A stretch of DNA of 64,000 bases from Byssothecium circinans (GCA_010015675.1 ML976990.1:926209-990208); one strand, 5' to 3'; positions 48,739 to 60,375 are shown, numbered from the stretch's first letter. A program made the numbers and translations. Notes: a model not told the origin generated them from the letters alone.

Positions 48739-50317
48739 ATGGACGACCCAGACTACGTCGACCGCCTGGGCCGACAGCGACCGAAGAAGTTCAAGACGCT
48801 GGCCTCAGAGGTGGGATTCTGCTTCTCCATCATGACCTCGCAGATCATGGGTGTACGTCTCCTCCATAATCCCTCTGTGCTTTTGTTGAAGCAGTGTCCT
48901 AATTGCATTGAAGGAATACTTTATTTCTGGCTTCAATGTTATTATACCCGCGCTGGTCAAAGATCTAGACATACCCCCTGCCGCAACCATATGGCCAGCG
49001 AGTGCCTTCGCGCTCACGGCAGGAAGCTCTCTCCTCATCTTCGGTCGCCTTTGCGATAAATATGGCGGCTTCGTTGTCTACAGTCTCGGTCTCCTCTGGC
49101 AGTTGACCTGGTCACTGATTGCAGGCTTCTCCCGGAACCTGCTCATGCTCGTTTTCTGCCGTGCACTCCAAGGCTTCGGGCCTGCTGCATTCCTTTCCTC
49201 TGGCATCATGCTGCTCGGCTCGAGCTACCGGCCTGGGCCGCGCAAAAACCTCGTTTTCAGCATCTACGGTGGCTGCGCGCCTATCGGCTTTTTCTTCGGA
49301 ATTTTCGTCTCAGGCCTCAGTGGCCAATATCTAAATTGGAGGTGGTATTTCTGGATAGGCGCCATTCTCACCAGCATATCGCTTGCGACAGCCCTGATCT
49401 ATGTGCAATCCGATTTCCAAAGCACAAGACAGGCGAATGCGGACCAGCATGTCGAAATGGATTGGCTCGGCGCTGCATGCTTGTTTTCAGGACTCGTCTT
49501 GGTCTTCTTTGCCGTTAATGATGGTGCACATGCGCCGCATGGCTGGCGAACCTCGTACATTCTCGTTTGCTTCATCCTTGGCATGTTCGTTCTCGGTGCT
49601 GCCGCATACGTCGAAGGCTGGGTTGCAAAACAGCCCCTGCTCCCGGCTAGCCTATTCAAAGTGCCTCAGATGAAGCCATTCATCCTCGCGCTTTTCTTCT
49701 CGTATGGCGTTTTTGGAGCCTGGCTTCTTTACGCAACCTTATACGCTGAGAACATCATGGGCGCTCAGCCCATGCAACTAGTAGCCTGGTTCGTTCCCTT
49801 TGCCCTGGGAGGCATAATCCTATCTGCGCTGGGTGGATATATCCTTCACCGGGTCCACGGAACCATTCTTCTCGTCATATCTGGCTCCGCATGGGTTCTG
49901 GCACCTTTGCTCTTCGCTATTGCGCCACAGGGAGCTACCTACTGGGCCTACACGCTGCCCGCCATGATTTGCGGCACCCTGGGCATAGACATCACGTACA
50001 ATATCGCCAACATCTTCATTACGACCAAGCTGCCGGACCAGGAGGGGCTGGCAGGAGCCGTGTGCAACAGTGTTCTGTTCCTTGGCGTCAGCTTTTTCCT
50101 GGGCTTTGCCGATTTAACGGCTCAGCAGACGGAATCACAGGGAATGCGGAAAAGCTACAAAGCCGTCTTCTGGTATGCGGTTGGCTGCGCTTCGGTCTCC
50201 GTCATCTTGTTGCTGGGGTTTGTGAATATTGAGCGGGCCAAGAGTGAGGTAAGAGAAGGAGACGAGGTTGAACGCGAGGGGAGCGAAGGCCACGTTGAAA
50301 TGGCTCGAGCGGGCTAA
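48739..50317 (+). CDS. MFS transporter
   Basis: Exons 48739-48852 and 48914-50317 give 505 aa with about 14 hydrophobic helices. Motif A-like FGRLCDKYGG follows the second helix, with FCRALQGFGPA and YRPGPRKNLVFSIYG further along. The cytoplasmic N-terminus is short (MDDPDYVDRLGRQRPKKFK), and the helices resume after the intron with EYFISGFNVIIPALV. It resembles drug:H+ antiporter-type fungal transporters; the cargo is unknown. The last 25 codons are charged and lie inside a 76-bp tandem duplication (50231-50306 and 50307-50382) that moves the stop codon. Neighbours suggest amine/guanidine or metabolite transport, but this is inference. Confidence 0.88.
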
Positions 50318-50382
50318 AAGTGAGGTACGAGAAGGAGACGAGGCTGAAGGCGAGGGGAGCAAAGGCCACGTTGAAATGGCTC
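50231..50382 (+). repeat. 76-bp tandem duplication at MFS 3' end
   Basis: Two adjacent copies start at GAGCGGGCCAAGAGTGAGG (50231) and GAGCGGGCTAAAAGTGAGG (50307). The period of 76 is not a multiple of three, so the second copy is out of frame and supplies the present TAA stop. Confidence 0.9.
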
Positions 50383-50507
50383 GCGTGTGAAATGTACTAC
50401 CTAATTTTGATTCATTCATTCATTCATTCATATCCGTTTATAGTCAACTCAACCTTTTACAGATTATGAGACTTAACAGCAACAACCAAGGTTCAAAAGC
50501 TAAAGTA

Positions 50508-50803
50508 CAAGGAGGCCTGAACGGGCGGCCCTCCCCACTTAGGAGCTTTGGGCATCGAAAACTATCGAAATTCGATACTCCAATAGCAAATTGTATATAA
50601 TACTTGAACCCTAGATAACAAAGTATGCTAGCATTCTTACTATAGCCCTAAAACGCCTCTCCGTCACCTAAGCAGTAGTAGCGGCAGGGGTGGCCATACG
50701 TCATTTTGAAACATTTTTCTGTATAGTAATTTACTGTATTTTCGATGAGCTTCGATGCCCAAAGCTCCAAAGTGGAGGGGGGCCGCCCGTTCAAGCCCCC
50801 TTG
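50508..50803. mobile_element. 296-bp MITE, Tc1/mariner-like
   Basis: The ends CAAGGAGGCCTGAACGGGCG and its inverted counterpart (50803 backwards) match over roughly 55 bp, including GAGCTTTGGGCATCGAA. TA dinucleotides flank both sides (50506-50507 and 50804-50805). The 190-bp interior is AT-rich and non-coding. This fits a non-autonomous Tc1/mariner derivative. Confidence 0.85.
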
Positions 50804-50937
50804 TATGTACTAAAAAAGGGCGCGATTGGGATCGACCACAGTGGGGGGCTGAAGCATGACGCGTTCGGAGCCCCATCCGCGCGAGAGTATCGGACTTATT
50901 AAGGCAGAGCTGCACATAACAGGCCACCCGTTACATT

Positions 50938-51112
50938 TAGCTGCACACAACGGAGCAAGGCTGAATTGCACAGCAATCCCTTTTTTCTGTAACAACCTCG
51001 CCAATGCTTCACAGGTTGGTCCGTTGTGTGCAGCTGTACCTTAACTGCACAGCAATCCATTTTCCCGTAACAACCTTGCCAACGCTTGGTCCGTTGTGTA
51101 CAGCTGTGCCTC
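50938..51112. repeat. Tandem 79-bp repeat with inverted flank
   Basis: A unit beginning GCACAGCAATCC occurs at 50968 and again at 51047, each ending in GGTCCGTTGTGT and CAGCTGT; the first unit has an 8-bp extra segment. AGCTGCACACAACGGA at about 50,939-50,954 is the inverse of the unit end, giving hairpin potential. Confidence 0.75.
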
Positions 51113-51610
51113 ATTGTTTATTTTCTCTGCTAATGCTATACAGGGATGAATTTCCCTATCTAATATCTCTGGCTCGACGCGAGAAAGCCCTTGCTGGCGT
51201 TGGGATCGAAGTGCTAGATTATGGCCGACACACGAGGAATGACTCTAGTAGAATGCGAAGAATCTCTCTGCATTTGCGGCTCTAGAGGGAGGAGGCATCT
51301 GATGCCCTGATCCCCCGCGTACGAGTAAGAGGCGCTAAAAGCGCGGGTAAGGGAGGAGATGCATGTCGACTACAATGTTGTGGGCCTTGTGTCAGATCAG
51401 GTGCTGCCTTTTCTTCCAATCGGTTTTATATGGCTGGCGTGCCAGCTAGAATAGCTGCAGTTACTCTCCGCTCCCATCACCGTCGCGTATCACAATAGCA
51501 CGTCTTTGCATCCTGCTGGTCTCCGAGTACAAGCCTAGTGTGGCGTGACGCAGCATAGAAGCGGAATTTGTGCCATTTTACCTGTGTTTGGGAGTTTACA
51601 CTACGCATTC

Positions 51611-53983
51611 ATGGATATCTCTGACTCACCGATACAGTACATGGCATCTTCGGCTCGTTCTTTCTCTACATACGATCCAGCTTGCGACAACTGCCGTTGG
51701 AAAAAGATCAGATGCGACCGGGGTCGCCCTCGGTGCGGAAACTGCCGACGAGCTTGCGTAACTTGCGTGTTTTCGGCAAGAGAGAAAAAGGGCTTGCCTG
51801 AAAGGAAGGGGAAAAGCGTGAACGACGTCGACGACCGTTTGTTAAGACTAGAGAATACCATGGACCGGCTCTCAAGAGTCATGGAAACTAGACTACCACC
51901 ATCAGCTAGTACGACCAGTTGGCCGACGAATCGGTCCGGACCAGCAAATCTGGAAACCCTCGACTCAGTCGGGCCGATAAAGACTGGATACGAGTGCCCC
52001 GAGTTTCCTACGCACTTCAATCCACTGAAGCTATCGCTCCATGGCCAGCGCTTTCTCTACGGACCAATCTCTCCGGTTACACAGTGTTTTGGTATCCACG
52101 AGTGCCTGTCGAGGTCGAGACCCGATTACCCGTATTCGAAAGATTTTAATGACAACCTCACAAGGTTGAAAGGTCTTTGCCATATGCTCACGCATGACAA
52201 ATCAACTGATGTAGATTTCAAGTCGGACTTCCTCCAGCTTCCTCATCAGCAGCGGCTGGAAGCTTCGGTGGAGCTTTTCCTGGCGCAATCTAGCTTTCCG
52301 GAACTCTTTTTCCACCCAAATATCTTACGATCGCGGATATCCAATCTCCGCCATGACGCATTTTCTCCGAATGATATTGCCGTCCGTCTTTGCTTGGTCT
52401 ACATCCTGATGCAGACGAACACGTGGAATCCTGCTATATCGACAGGCTCCTCTTCTTCGACCTGGACTGACGCGGAGGATGTTAGAGATCTGCCGACACA
52501 TTTTCTACTGATTGCAAAAGCTGCAATGGCAAAGGGGGCTATGCAGAAATGCTGTACGGCCGATATTCAGGCCATGATCGCTATAGTACTACCTCAACGT
52601 TTCCCGAATCTAGATGTCAGGAAAGGCTAACTTAAGCTTAAGGCCCTTGTAGCCATCCGCTCGGCAGATCTTCTTTTGGCCGAGCTAATGCTTAGCCGTG
52701 CCTGTGTGTTTGCTAAGCAGATGGGGCTCCATCGGGACCAATATCTTAGCGAAGAGCCGCTTGAGGCCTTTGAAGAACGTCAACTAGTGTTTTGGGTTCT
52801 CTACACGATCGATAAGAGCCTCTCACTTACATTGCAAAGAAACTGCGCGCTTCCAACCTTCGAATGCAGTACACCATTACCCAATGCGCTCGGCCCCACG
52901 TGCCTCGCTGCAGCTTGCATACCCGCAGTGCTGGCCAGAATCCAGTTGGCTGGCATTCAAGAACAGATATGCAGTGGACTATTTTCGACCACTGTTATGT
53001 GTCAAAGTGTCACTGGGCGCCAGGAGAACATACAGGGTCTTCTCGACCAATTGAAGGTGTGGAGAAGCGCACATGAGATTTCGGCAGATAGGGAAAACAT
53101 CAGTGGTTTACTTACTGAAGACGAGAGGAATGGGTTCTTATATGCCTATCATTCATGCCTCATTTTAATAAACAGCCAGAGCGCGGTGCCGTATAAACCA
53201 GAGATTCTCGTTCATGCGAGAAAGGCACTGGAGTACTTTTGTGCGGATTCCGACGATGCCGTTCACCGGATTAATTCGTACGCCCTTCTTCTGTAAGCTT
53301 TCAAGACTTTCCTTACCGCCAAACCCTGCTGCTTAAGATATGTTTAGGTGGCTAGACCGTCTTTCCGCTAATCTCTACTGCACAGTGTCTTTCAAGGAGA
53401 ACCCCTCATTGCGCTTTTCACCATTTTGAAGCAAATACTATCATCTATGAATCCGCAAGAATCTGCCGCGGATGCTCGGCTTCTCCGAAAGGTTGCCCTC
53501 ATGCGAAATGTTCGAGCCGCGCCACATCAAGGAAATAGTCTACTGACGAGGATGGATGAAGTAATCCATACGCTCGCAACCATTGGCTGCAATCGCTGGA
53601 CCGCCTCCCAATATCCTTCCATTGACAATCGTCGCGGCTCCCGCAATTTTTCGACGCTGAGCTCTGAATCGAACACCTTGTCTCCGCTTGCCAAACCGGT
53701 ATATGACTTTCACCTCCAGAATACGGGCCACGATATGGCGACTTCCCCGGAGATGTGGAACTCAGACAGCTCTAACCATGCATGTTTTGGAAGCGCCGAC
53801 CTTAGCTGGCTTCTCACTGAGCGGTCACTGCACACGGACCACTATTCAACCGGTGAATTTCCCACGGATCCAGTAATCGCTCTGGATTCTACCCTTGGCG
53901 ATCCTTTCGATTTGAACGCTAGAAACGCGATTCCGTTTGATTTTTTAGGCGAAAGGCATGCGAACGAACGTCGTGGTACATAG
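51611..53983 (+). CDS. Zn2Cys6 fungal transcription factor
   Basis: Three exons (51611-52585, 52643-53292 and 53386-53983) give 740 aa. The DNA-binding domain CDNCRWKKIRCDRGRPRC continues with GNC and VTC and fits C-x2-C-x6-C-x6-C-x2-C-x6-C. It lies at about residues 25-55 and is followed by a short linker and a coiled coil (LLRLENTMDRLSRVME). A fungal-specific middle homology region occupies the centre (ADLLLAELMLSRACVFAKQM, then the GLHRD and FWVLYTIDKSLSL stretches). The second intron must end at 53385 to continue with VFQGEPLIALFTILK; the earlier AG at 53347 would give a stop. It probably regulates adjacent metabolic genes; the target is not readable. Confidence 0.87.
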
Positions 53984-54556
53984 TTGAAGGATGAGAAAGC
54001 TTGGAGGCATGTTTTGGCGTCCCATGTTGTTTTTCAGAGGCATGATTTGGAACACAGATGCATATAATAGAGATGAATAGAATTGCCAGTGTTAGTAGCA
54101 AGTCTTGTAAAGTCTTCATTCTTCTTGTGGCCATATCTCCAGGACTCCAACGCGTGATCGAAGAAGGCCGAAAGCGAAGAAAAGCCCAAGAGATTTAGGA
54201 TTTCGTATCGATTGAGCCAGTTGTTTGGTCTGCGGTCCGCCCGGCGACCACTGCCAACTACTGGATTTGGTGCAGGTGAGAGAGTGTATCGGACTGCTAG
54301 CGGGTGGCTAATCACCTCCTGCCAAAGCTCAATTGAGCTCTGCCAAGATACCTCTCTTAGTAAGACGCCGAGGAATTGGGATAGACCTATTTTGCTTCTC
54401 GTGCGTCTATATCTCCAAAAGTAGGTGATACATCATTGCCGGCCTACACATGTAGGCAGTGTGGGTGGTAAGCAGTCACGCACAGGGGTTTTGGAGTGTC
54501 GATAGCTTAATTCTAGCATGATTCCTAAGATGCAGCAGGTTTTTCCATGCGCTAGC
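53984..54556. other. Intergenic, convergent 3' ends
   Basis: This is the region between the 3' ends of the Zn2Cys6 gene and the 2OG oxygenase gene. No ORF with a recognisable domain and no repeat is seen. Confidence 0.5.
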
Positions 54557-55697
54557 TCAACAAACGCCGTAGATCTTCTCCAGTTTTATTTGATTCCACT
54601 CAAATGCACTCATCTCCGGGTACTTCGCTGGGCTTGCTGCCGTGATGAAAGGCTTCATGGGTGCAATGGAGCGGTCACGGCTGACCTTGGCAAAATAGAC
54701 AACGGATCGCCGCTCTTCGAGCATGCCCTGCTCCATCTCTTGCTTGGAGATTGGCACAGTCACGCGGTGACTGACAGAGGTAAGTGCGTCATTGGTGAGA
54801 CGCTGCAAGCTGTCGCCTATGTTGACCAGCATCGTAGACTTCGATTCGCACTCGACAGGAAAGTAAGTCCCCATGTTTGATTGGTCCTCCACTTCCAAGC
54901 CTCCGACCGAGTCTTGGAATAAAAGAGTCACCGTTCCAAAGTCGGTATGCTCCGAGATGCGATTCATCTTTCCGCTTTTCAGGGATTTGATGTCAATAGG
55001 CGGGTAGGAATTCAAGCGCATCTCGCTGACGTTAGGCGTGCAGCGATCAATCAATTTCACCGGCGTCTGAGGCGTGTCTAGGACCAGCTCGAGAGCCCGC
55101 AGGAGATCCAGATGCACATCTTGGAACATCGCGTAAAAGATCTCCATATAAGAGCGGAAACCTGGAAGTTCGTCCTCGGCAGGCCAGACATTGTCGTACA
55201 ACGGATCCTTTGGCGACCCTAAATCGAATGACTCCTTTAGGCAAACGAAATATTAGTTCTAGTGCAAAAAAAAATCTCGAAAGAGCAATGTACCTTTGCA
55301 TCGAAGACCGACATTCCGCCGGTGGCCCCTTTCTCAAAATCCGTGATGGCAGAGCTATCCTCTTGCCCAGGAGACACCCAACCCCGATTCGGATTCGCGC
55401 ATGGAGGATGACTGTATTTCTCTTTGATGCTCTTTGGAAGCTTGAAAAACTCCCCATTCTATCCACGTTAGATCAGCAATGAGTGATAAAAATAACCCGC
55501 GACCGAAGAGGCTTGGGGAAACCAACCAGCTCAAAGGCTTTATCGATTGCCACATCAGGTACACCGTGGTTGACGATCTTTACAAACCCCTGAGTGGAGA
55601 GGCACTTGAATAAATTTCCAGCGAAGTCCGAGCGCTCCGAGTAAGATCCGCGACGGAATTGGCTCATATCGAGCGTGGAAACTTGACCGGTTGACAT
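54557..55697 (-). CDS. 2-oxoglutarate/Fe(II)-dependent dioxygenase
   Basis: Three exons (55697-55527, 55458-55294 and 55234-54557) give 337 aa, the usual size of isopenicillin-N-synthase-like enzymes. The N-terminal DIOX_N part holds FVKIVNHGVP, the hallmark GF...NHG region, and FFKLPKSIKEKYSHPP. The iron triad is visible: HTDFGTVTLLFQD (His and Asp) and SVSHRVTVP (second His, with the Arg that binds 2-oxoglutarate). GLEVED, an active-site loop, lies between. It could hydroxylate, desaturate or cyclise a small molecule; the substrate is unknown. It is transcribed towards the Zn2Cys6 gene, and its promoter side holds the 80-bp repeat shared with the P450 region. Confidence 0.93.
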
Positions 55698-56458
55698 TTT
55701 CGATAACGAGGATGGCTTGGGCTTTTCCTGTAACAGTGGAAATTTCGATTCGAAAGTTTGATGCTCGACTGAGACTATGTCACATCCGTAGGTTTATATG
55801 CCTGGCGAGCCATACTCTATCGTTCCCAAAGCGTCTTCCTGAGTACCAATTCTTAGTCACGTGAGTGCAGACACTTCGCTCCGGTTTCAGCAGTTCGCCG
55901 TAAAGCTCACGAGCACCCGGAGCGATCTACGATACTCGGGTACAGGTCCGCAACGGCTGTCGGCGTCGGGCCAAGATGATCGTTATGCGGCGTCAATGAA
56001 AATCTGCCCGGCTAAGGCATGCCGGGGGCCTAATGCTTCTAGATCTTTTGCTATTCTATACCTCTACGTCATTAGGCTTACAGGTTATGTATCTCCCGGA
56101 GGCTCATTCCGAGCCTTGCATATAATGACCGAAACGGGTTAGCGCATCCTAGGAAGTATGTGCGCCCCAAAACCCATACTCGATTCGGTGCTGTCGATCT
56201 CCGCTGGCTTTCCGAATCTCACATATTCTCACATATGCGCAGCCCGGAAGCAAGATTAACTGATCAACAGCCGGATCGGCTGCAGGCCAACCGAATCAGC
56301 GGCGTCTTTTCGAAGCGTGTAATCATTCACAAAGTCCCATCAACATTTTTAACATCTATCTCTCCGCACTGTATTGAATCGGCGGAAATACACAATTCCG
56401 TCTCCTCTTCCATCTCATTTCGGTTTCACCGCCTTCTCCAATCCACTCGACAGACAAC
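55698..56458. promoter_or_regulatory. Divergent promoter with 80-bp dispersed repeat
   Basis: This region lies between the 2OG oxygenase and ABM genes. Positions 56080-56159 recur inverted at 60376-60455, with 74 of 80 positions agreeing and all six differences being transitions. Nothing else is recognised. Confidence 0.6.
56080..56159 (+). repeat. 80-bp inverted dispersed repeat, copy 1
   Basis: It starts ACAGGTTATGTATCTCCCGG and ends AGGAAGTAT. Its partner at 60376-60455 is on the opposite strand. A further GATCTTTTGCT match lies just outside both copies, separated by a 24-bp gap here. Confidence 0.9.
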
Positions 56459-56917
56459 ATGGCCTCCGCATACAAAGACGAATGCGAAATCGTCGCGACT
56501 CTGACCCCCAAGCCCGGTAAACTTGACCGAGTACGACGCCTTTCTCCCCACCCCATCCCTCGAACCAACCTCGCCTTGCTCACCTTACCAACCATGCACA
56601 GGTCGTCGAACTCCTGACTAACCTCACTACGGCCGTCAAAGCCAACGAGCCAGGCGTCTTCAGTTTTCATCTCTACAAGGACTTCGACCGCGAGAGCGGG
56701 GACGAAGAACTAGTTCTGGTCGAGAAGTACGTGCGCTCACGTTTGTTCCAACACTTTGGGCTGATGGGACGCTAGATATGCGGACAAGGAAGCGTACGAC
56801 TACCATTCTGAGAGGCCGGAATTCAAGGCTATGCATAAGATCTTCCGCGAGGAGGAGCTGTTGCAGAAACCGATTGTGATCAAGAGCGTGAAGCCTGTTG
56901 TTGGGTTTGTGCGGTAG
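56459..56917 (+). CDS. Antibiotic biosynthesis monooxygenase (ABM) domain protein
   Basis: Three small exons (56459-56530, 56602-56726 and 56776-56917) give 112 aa. The protein is a single ABM ferredoxin-like domain: IVATLTPKPGKLDRVVELL, then EPGVFSFHLYKD, ELVLVEKYADKEAYDYH and KAMHKIFREEELL. Members include heme-independent monooxygenases of quinone or polyketide tailoring and many uncharacterised small proteins. The reaction here is unknown. Frame continuity over both introns and the compact length support the model. It was not callable as one ORF because of the introns. Confidence 0.88.
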
Positions 56918-57527
56918 AATATATATTTGTGGCTTGAGAGTTAGGTTTAGGTTTTGGCGAGACTACGCGGACAGGTAGTTACTCGTGGCCAGAAGCATTT
57001 AGGTACATAAATGGATAAGAGGAATCAACCACCTCGCCTCCTCAAAGCACGTCCCCATCGCATCATCGGTATCAGAAAACACGAACTCGCAAGTGCCTCG
57101 CTTCCCGTGCCACACGCCGCTCTGCGCGGTGCTGATGGGCGAGAGTAACAGGATACGGACGAAAGCAAGTAAGCGCGCGGATAATTATTAGCAGCGTGAG
57201 GTGAGGTCTGAATTACGGAACCATTTAGTGTTCTCACTGTTATGACGTCCGCCATGCACCATCTGAATCAGCGGCGTGCCCTACAGCACCATATGCACGA
57301 TTCGGAGCCAGACGGCTCCCGCCCCCTAACGCTTCCCGCAGACATGGTACCACGCGTGCTTGCTCGCTCCTCGCTCGGACGGACGATCAGATATATCAGC
57401 AGTGCTTGATTTTGCAAAACGAACCGGCACCGAGACACACTTCCAGTCCCATACCTATTGGTCAGGAACACAACAGCAGTCTCCTCGAATCCCGCACCTT
57501 GCCTTCCCCACCAGCCCAGCAATCACC
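56918..57527. other. Intergenic region
   Basis: About 610 bp between the ABM and SnoaL-like genes. No ORF with a domain and no repeat is seen. Confidence 0.5.
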
Positions 57528-58049
57528 ATGTCTTCTCCCTCAGATAACCCCCGAGCAACCACCATCTGCGCCACTGCCGCCCGTTTCTGCCACCTCTTCG
57601 TCACCGGCGCTTCGCCCGCCGATATCCTCTCTCAATGCTTCACCAGCAACCCCAAAATCACAGAGCACGGCCCCCAATGGGCCTCCATGCGGCTCCCCTT
57701 TCTGAGCCGCACCTTCACTGGACGTCGCGCCGAGGCAACCCAGGATGATCAGTCCTGTGATCAGTATTTCAACGTCCTGGGCGTGACGCTGTCGTTTCAT
57801 CCCCAGAGCGACGCTATCCCGCCTGAGCACGAGTTCATTGTGTCGACTGGGGAGGGCAGGAAGGAGGCCGTGGTTGTGAGAGCGAAGTCGCGGATTAGCA
57901 GCGTGAAGACGGGGATTGAGTGGGAGGAGACGTTTGTTTTTATGTTTGGCGAGTTTGACGGTGAGGGGAGGATTGGCCATTTGGAGATTTGGTCGGATGG
58001 GTTGAGCGCTTGGGCTGCGGTGGGAGGGGAGAGGAATGCGCAGTTGTAA
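57528..58049 (+). CDS. SnoaL-like / NTF2-like fold protein
   Basis: A single-exon gene of 173 aa starting at the first Met after a C-rich leader (ATCACC then ATG). It has an N-terminal helix (ATTICATAARFCHLF), then ITEHGPQWA, LPFLSRTFTGR, DQYFNVLGVTLSF, VVRAKSRISSVKTG, and a WEETFVFMFGEFDG strand followed by GRIGHLEIWSD. The alternating strands and the final HLEIW stretch fit the SnoaL/ketosteroid-isomerase-like fold of small fungal proteins. Such proteins are often found with tailoring enzymes. The catalytic role is unassigned, and the long antisense frame here is a shadow. Confidence 0.7.
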   Translation: MSSPSDNPRATTICATAARFCHLFVTGASPADILSQCFTSNPKITEHGPQWASMRLPFLSRTFTGRRAEATQDDQSCDQYFNVLGVTLSFHPQSDAIPPEHEFIVSTGEGRKEAVVVRAKSRISSVKTGIEWEETFVFMFGEFDGEGRIGHLEIWSDGLSAWAAVGGERNAQL

Positions 58050-58538
58050 GATGGGCTTGCTGGAGTGGTGCACTTGCTGCTGCTGGTGTTGAACATAGAT
58101 AAAGTTGCTGTTGAGCTATTATGAGCATCAGGCCTGGGTAGAGAGAATTGCGAGCCGGTGAAAGAGATCAATTTAAATATAGTACATGGTCGATTATCAA
58201 GCCATGTTTTCGGAGCACGCATTACATGGCTCGTAGTCTATGATGGAAAAGTGTATGCATATAAGAGACGTCCAAACAAAATAATGCAATGGGTGGAACC
58301 AGTGTTGAGTCGAGGGAATCACTGGGTCGCTGTTTTAGGACGAGTAATGCTCGGATTTTCTTTTTCTAGCTACTATGCTTTCTGATGGCCACCTTGAAGT
58401 GTAGCTACAGCAATCGACCAAAAACGATAGAGATCAGCTGCCTGTGGGCTCGGTCCACGCTCCAACCTTGAAATTCAATTCATACTAGTAGCCAAGAACC
58501 CATATGCGTGGTGTCAAAACGCAACGTTACGAAACTTC
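58050..58538. other. Intergenic, convergent 3' ends
   Basis: This is the region between the SnoaL-like and P450 gene ends. Nothing recognised. Confidence 0.5.
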
Positions 58539-60317
58539 TTAAGGTGCGGGCTGAAATGCCAAGATCAGTTTGTCTCCTTTCGGGCCGGCCATAAACCCAT
58601 CCGTTTGCTCAATTCCCTCGTCGTCCACGATGGTGCTGATAAAGTTTGTATGAAGCGCTGCGAGGATATATTTCATCACTGTGAGGGCATCAGCAAGATG
58701 TATCCATGTTTGGGACAAGCAGGGCAAACTCACTCAGCATGGCATAATTGCTCCCGATGCACATTCTGCCTCCGCTAGAGAAGGCCCAGAACCATCTTTC
58801 CTTCTTGTCGTTGCCCTGGTACGCAGCGCTACTAGGCTCGCTCTCGAGCCACCGTTCCGGATGCCAGCCGTCTGGGTCTGGAAACACCTCTGGGTTACGA
58901 TGCAAGCTCCATGCATACGCGCTGACGCGAGTATTTGGCGGGATATTCGCGTAGTCTCCGAGCTTTGTTGAAGCGTTTGGCGGCGTCAGGCGCGGTTGGC
59001 CGCCCGCGATAGCGGGATGCAGCCTCAGAGTCTCCATGACAATGGCATGCAAAAGCGGCAGGTCACCTAGGGACCTCGCATCGGGGACCTCTTCGTCGGC
59101 CGAGCTATATGTCACCGGGGTAGGCAAGCTCTTGAGCTCAGCCCGGAGCCGATCCTGCATCTTTGGATTCCTTGATAGCTCCCAAGAGACGTAGAGGAGC
59201 GAGATTCCCATCGTCTCATGCGCGGCGATGAGCTGATCCATCAGCTCACTGGCGATTTCAAGCTGCTGCCGAGAGCGCGGAACGTCGAGAATGTCTCCTG
59301 CTTCGCGGCCTTTCTGCCTTGTTGCCGAATCATCTAAGCGGATCGACGGGTCCTCGGACATGTTCTCTTTCCTCGTGATCCTCTTCAGCTGTTCATAGAC
59401 TACGGGAAAGTATCCCGGCCTTTTCTCGGCCCCACTAGCCACTGCGGACAACAAGTCCTCAGCACCGGAACACATATTCAGACACCAGGCATCAAACTCA
59501 TCGTGGAAGAAAAATCGATCTTTAGGGACCACGTGGATGCCAAACTTGGCGAGCCAGGACGTCAGCTGGGGCAAATGGTGCAAGAAGAACATGTAGTCGG
59601 GAGGCGAGCTCCCCAGATATTGTCCCTGCCAGTGTTGGCGCTTGTCCTCGTTTTCGAGATGGTTGGTTCCAACCGGGAGACCGAAGAAATACGCCGTAGT
59701 CATATCCACAGCAGCAGCTCGGTACAGGTTGAAGACATCGATTGGAGTGTTCGTTGCCGCTCTGTTCGCAATAAGAGGCAGGATGCGTTTATGGATGATA
59801 TGAGTCGAGATGGCTCGAATATCCGGAGAGCTCAGGAGATGCGACTTGGCGTAGATGTTGGATATTCTTTTCTTTTTGATTGCGTGCGGATGTGATTGCA
59901 AGGTTGAGAACATGTTAAGGATACTGGAGCACGCTATCAGTAAGATAGATTACCGGAATATTCATGAGCCACTGACCCGTAGTTGGTGAAGACGGAATAG
60001 AAGGGGGTCTTCTCAAAACCTTTTCCATAGATCGTCTTGATGCCATCATCAACGCAGTTGACGCTCAATTCAGACGGTCCCAGCCTCACTACGCTCCCGT
60101 GTCGCTTGTGCGCTTCATGAACGGTGCTGTTTTCGATATTGTTGAACCGGATCCACGTAATCCATGCTGACGTGAACGCAGCCAATGGGTGTGCGTTGGG
60201 GATCTTGGCCAGGGGAGAGAAGAATGCTGGATACAGGACGTGCCTGACAAGGACAAAGACCGAAATAATTAGTAGTATAGGAGAAAGCACGCTTGGAAAG
60301 GCGACGAGTTCCATCAT
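58539..60317 (-). CDS. Cytochrome P450 monooxygenase
   Basis: Three exons (60317-59977, 59923-58734 and 58678-58539) give 556 aa. An N-terminal membrane anchor, SVLSPILLIISVFVLVRHVL, implies ER localisation. The proline-rich hinge region follows (FFSPLAKIPNAHPLA). The I-helix reads DQLIAAHETMGISLL, with ExxR in METLRLHP, PERW in GWHPERWLE and the heme-binding FSSGGRMCIGSNYA. The last exon adds KYILAALHTNFISTIV and DGFMAGPKGDKLIL, typical of the C-terminus. It most resembles CYP families used in secondary metabolism or xenobiotic turnover; the substrate is unknown. The 80-bp repeat lies just upstream. Confidence 0.94.
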
Positions 60318-60375
60318 GTTTGTGGATGTCAGTTGGTTCTCAACCGACGCAATTCCGCCATGGTGAAGAAGTAGG

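Larger units (their letters stand above)
50318..51610. other. Intergenic with MITE and tandem repeat
   Basis: No gene is supported in 1.3 kb between the MFS and transcription-factor genes. The stretch holds a TTCA microsatellite at 50,410-50,430, a TA-flanked MITE (50508-50803) and a tandem/inverted repeat (50938-51112). The last 400 bp show nothing notable. Confidence 0.6.

Noticed and set aside
57540..58073. 177-codon minus-strand ORF
   Set aside because: Antisense shadow of the SnoaL-like gene.
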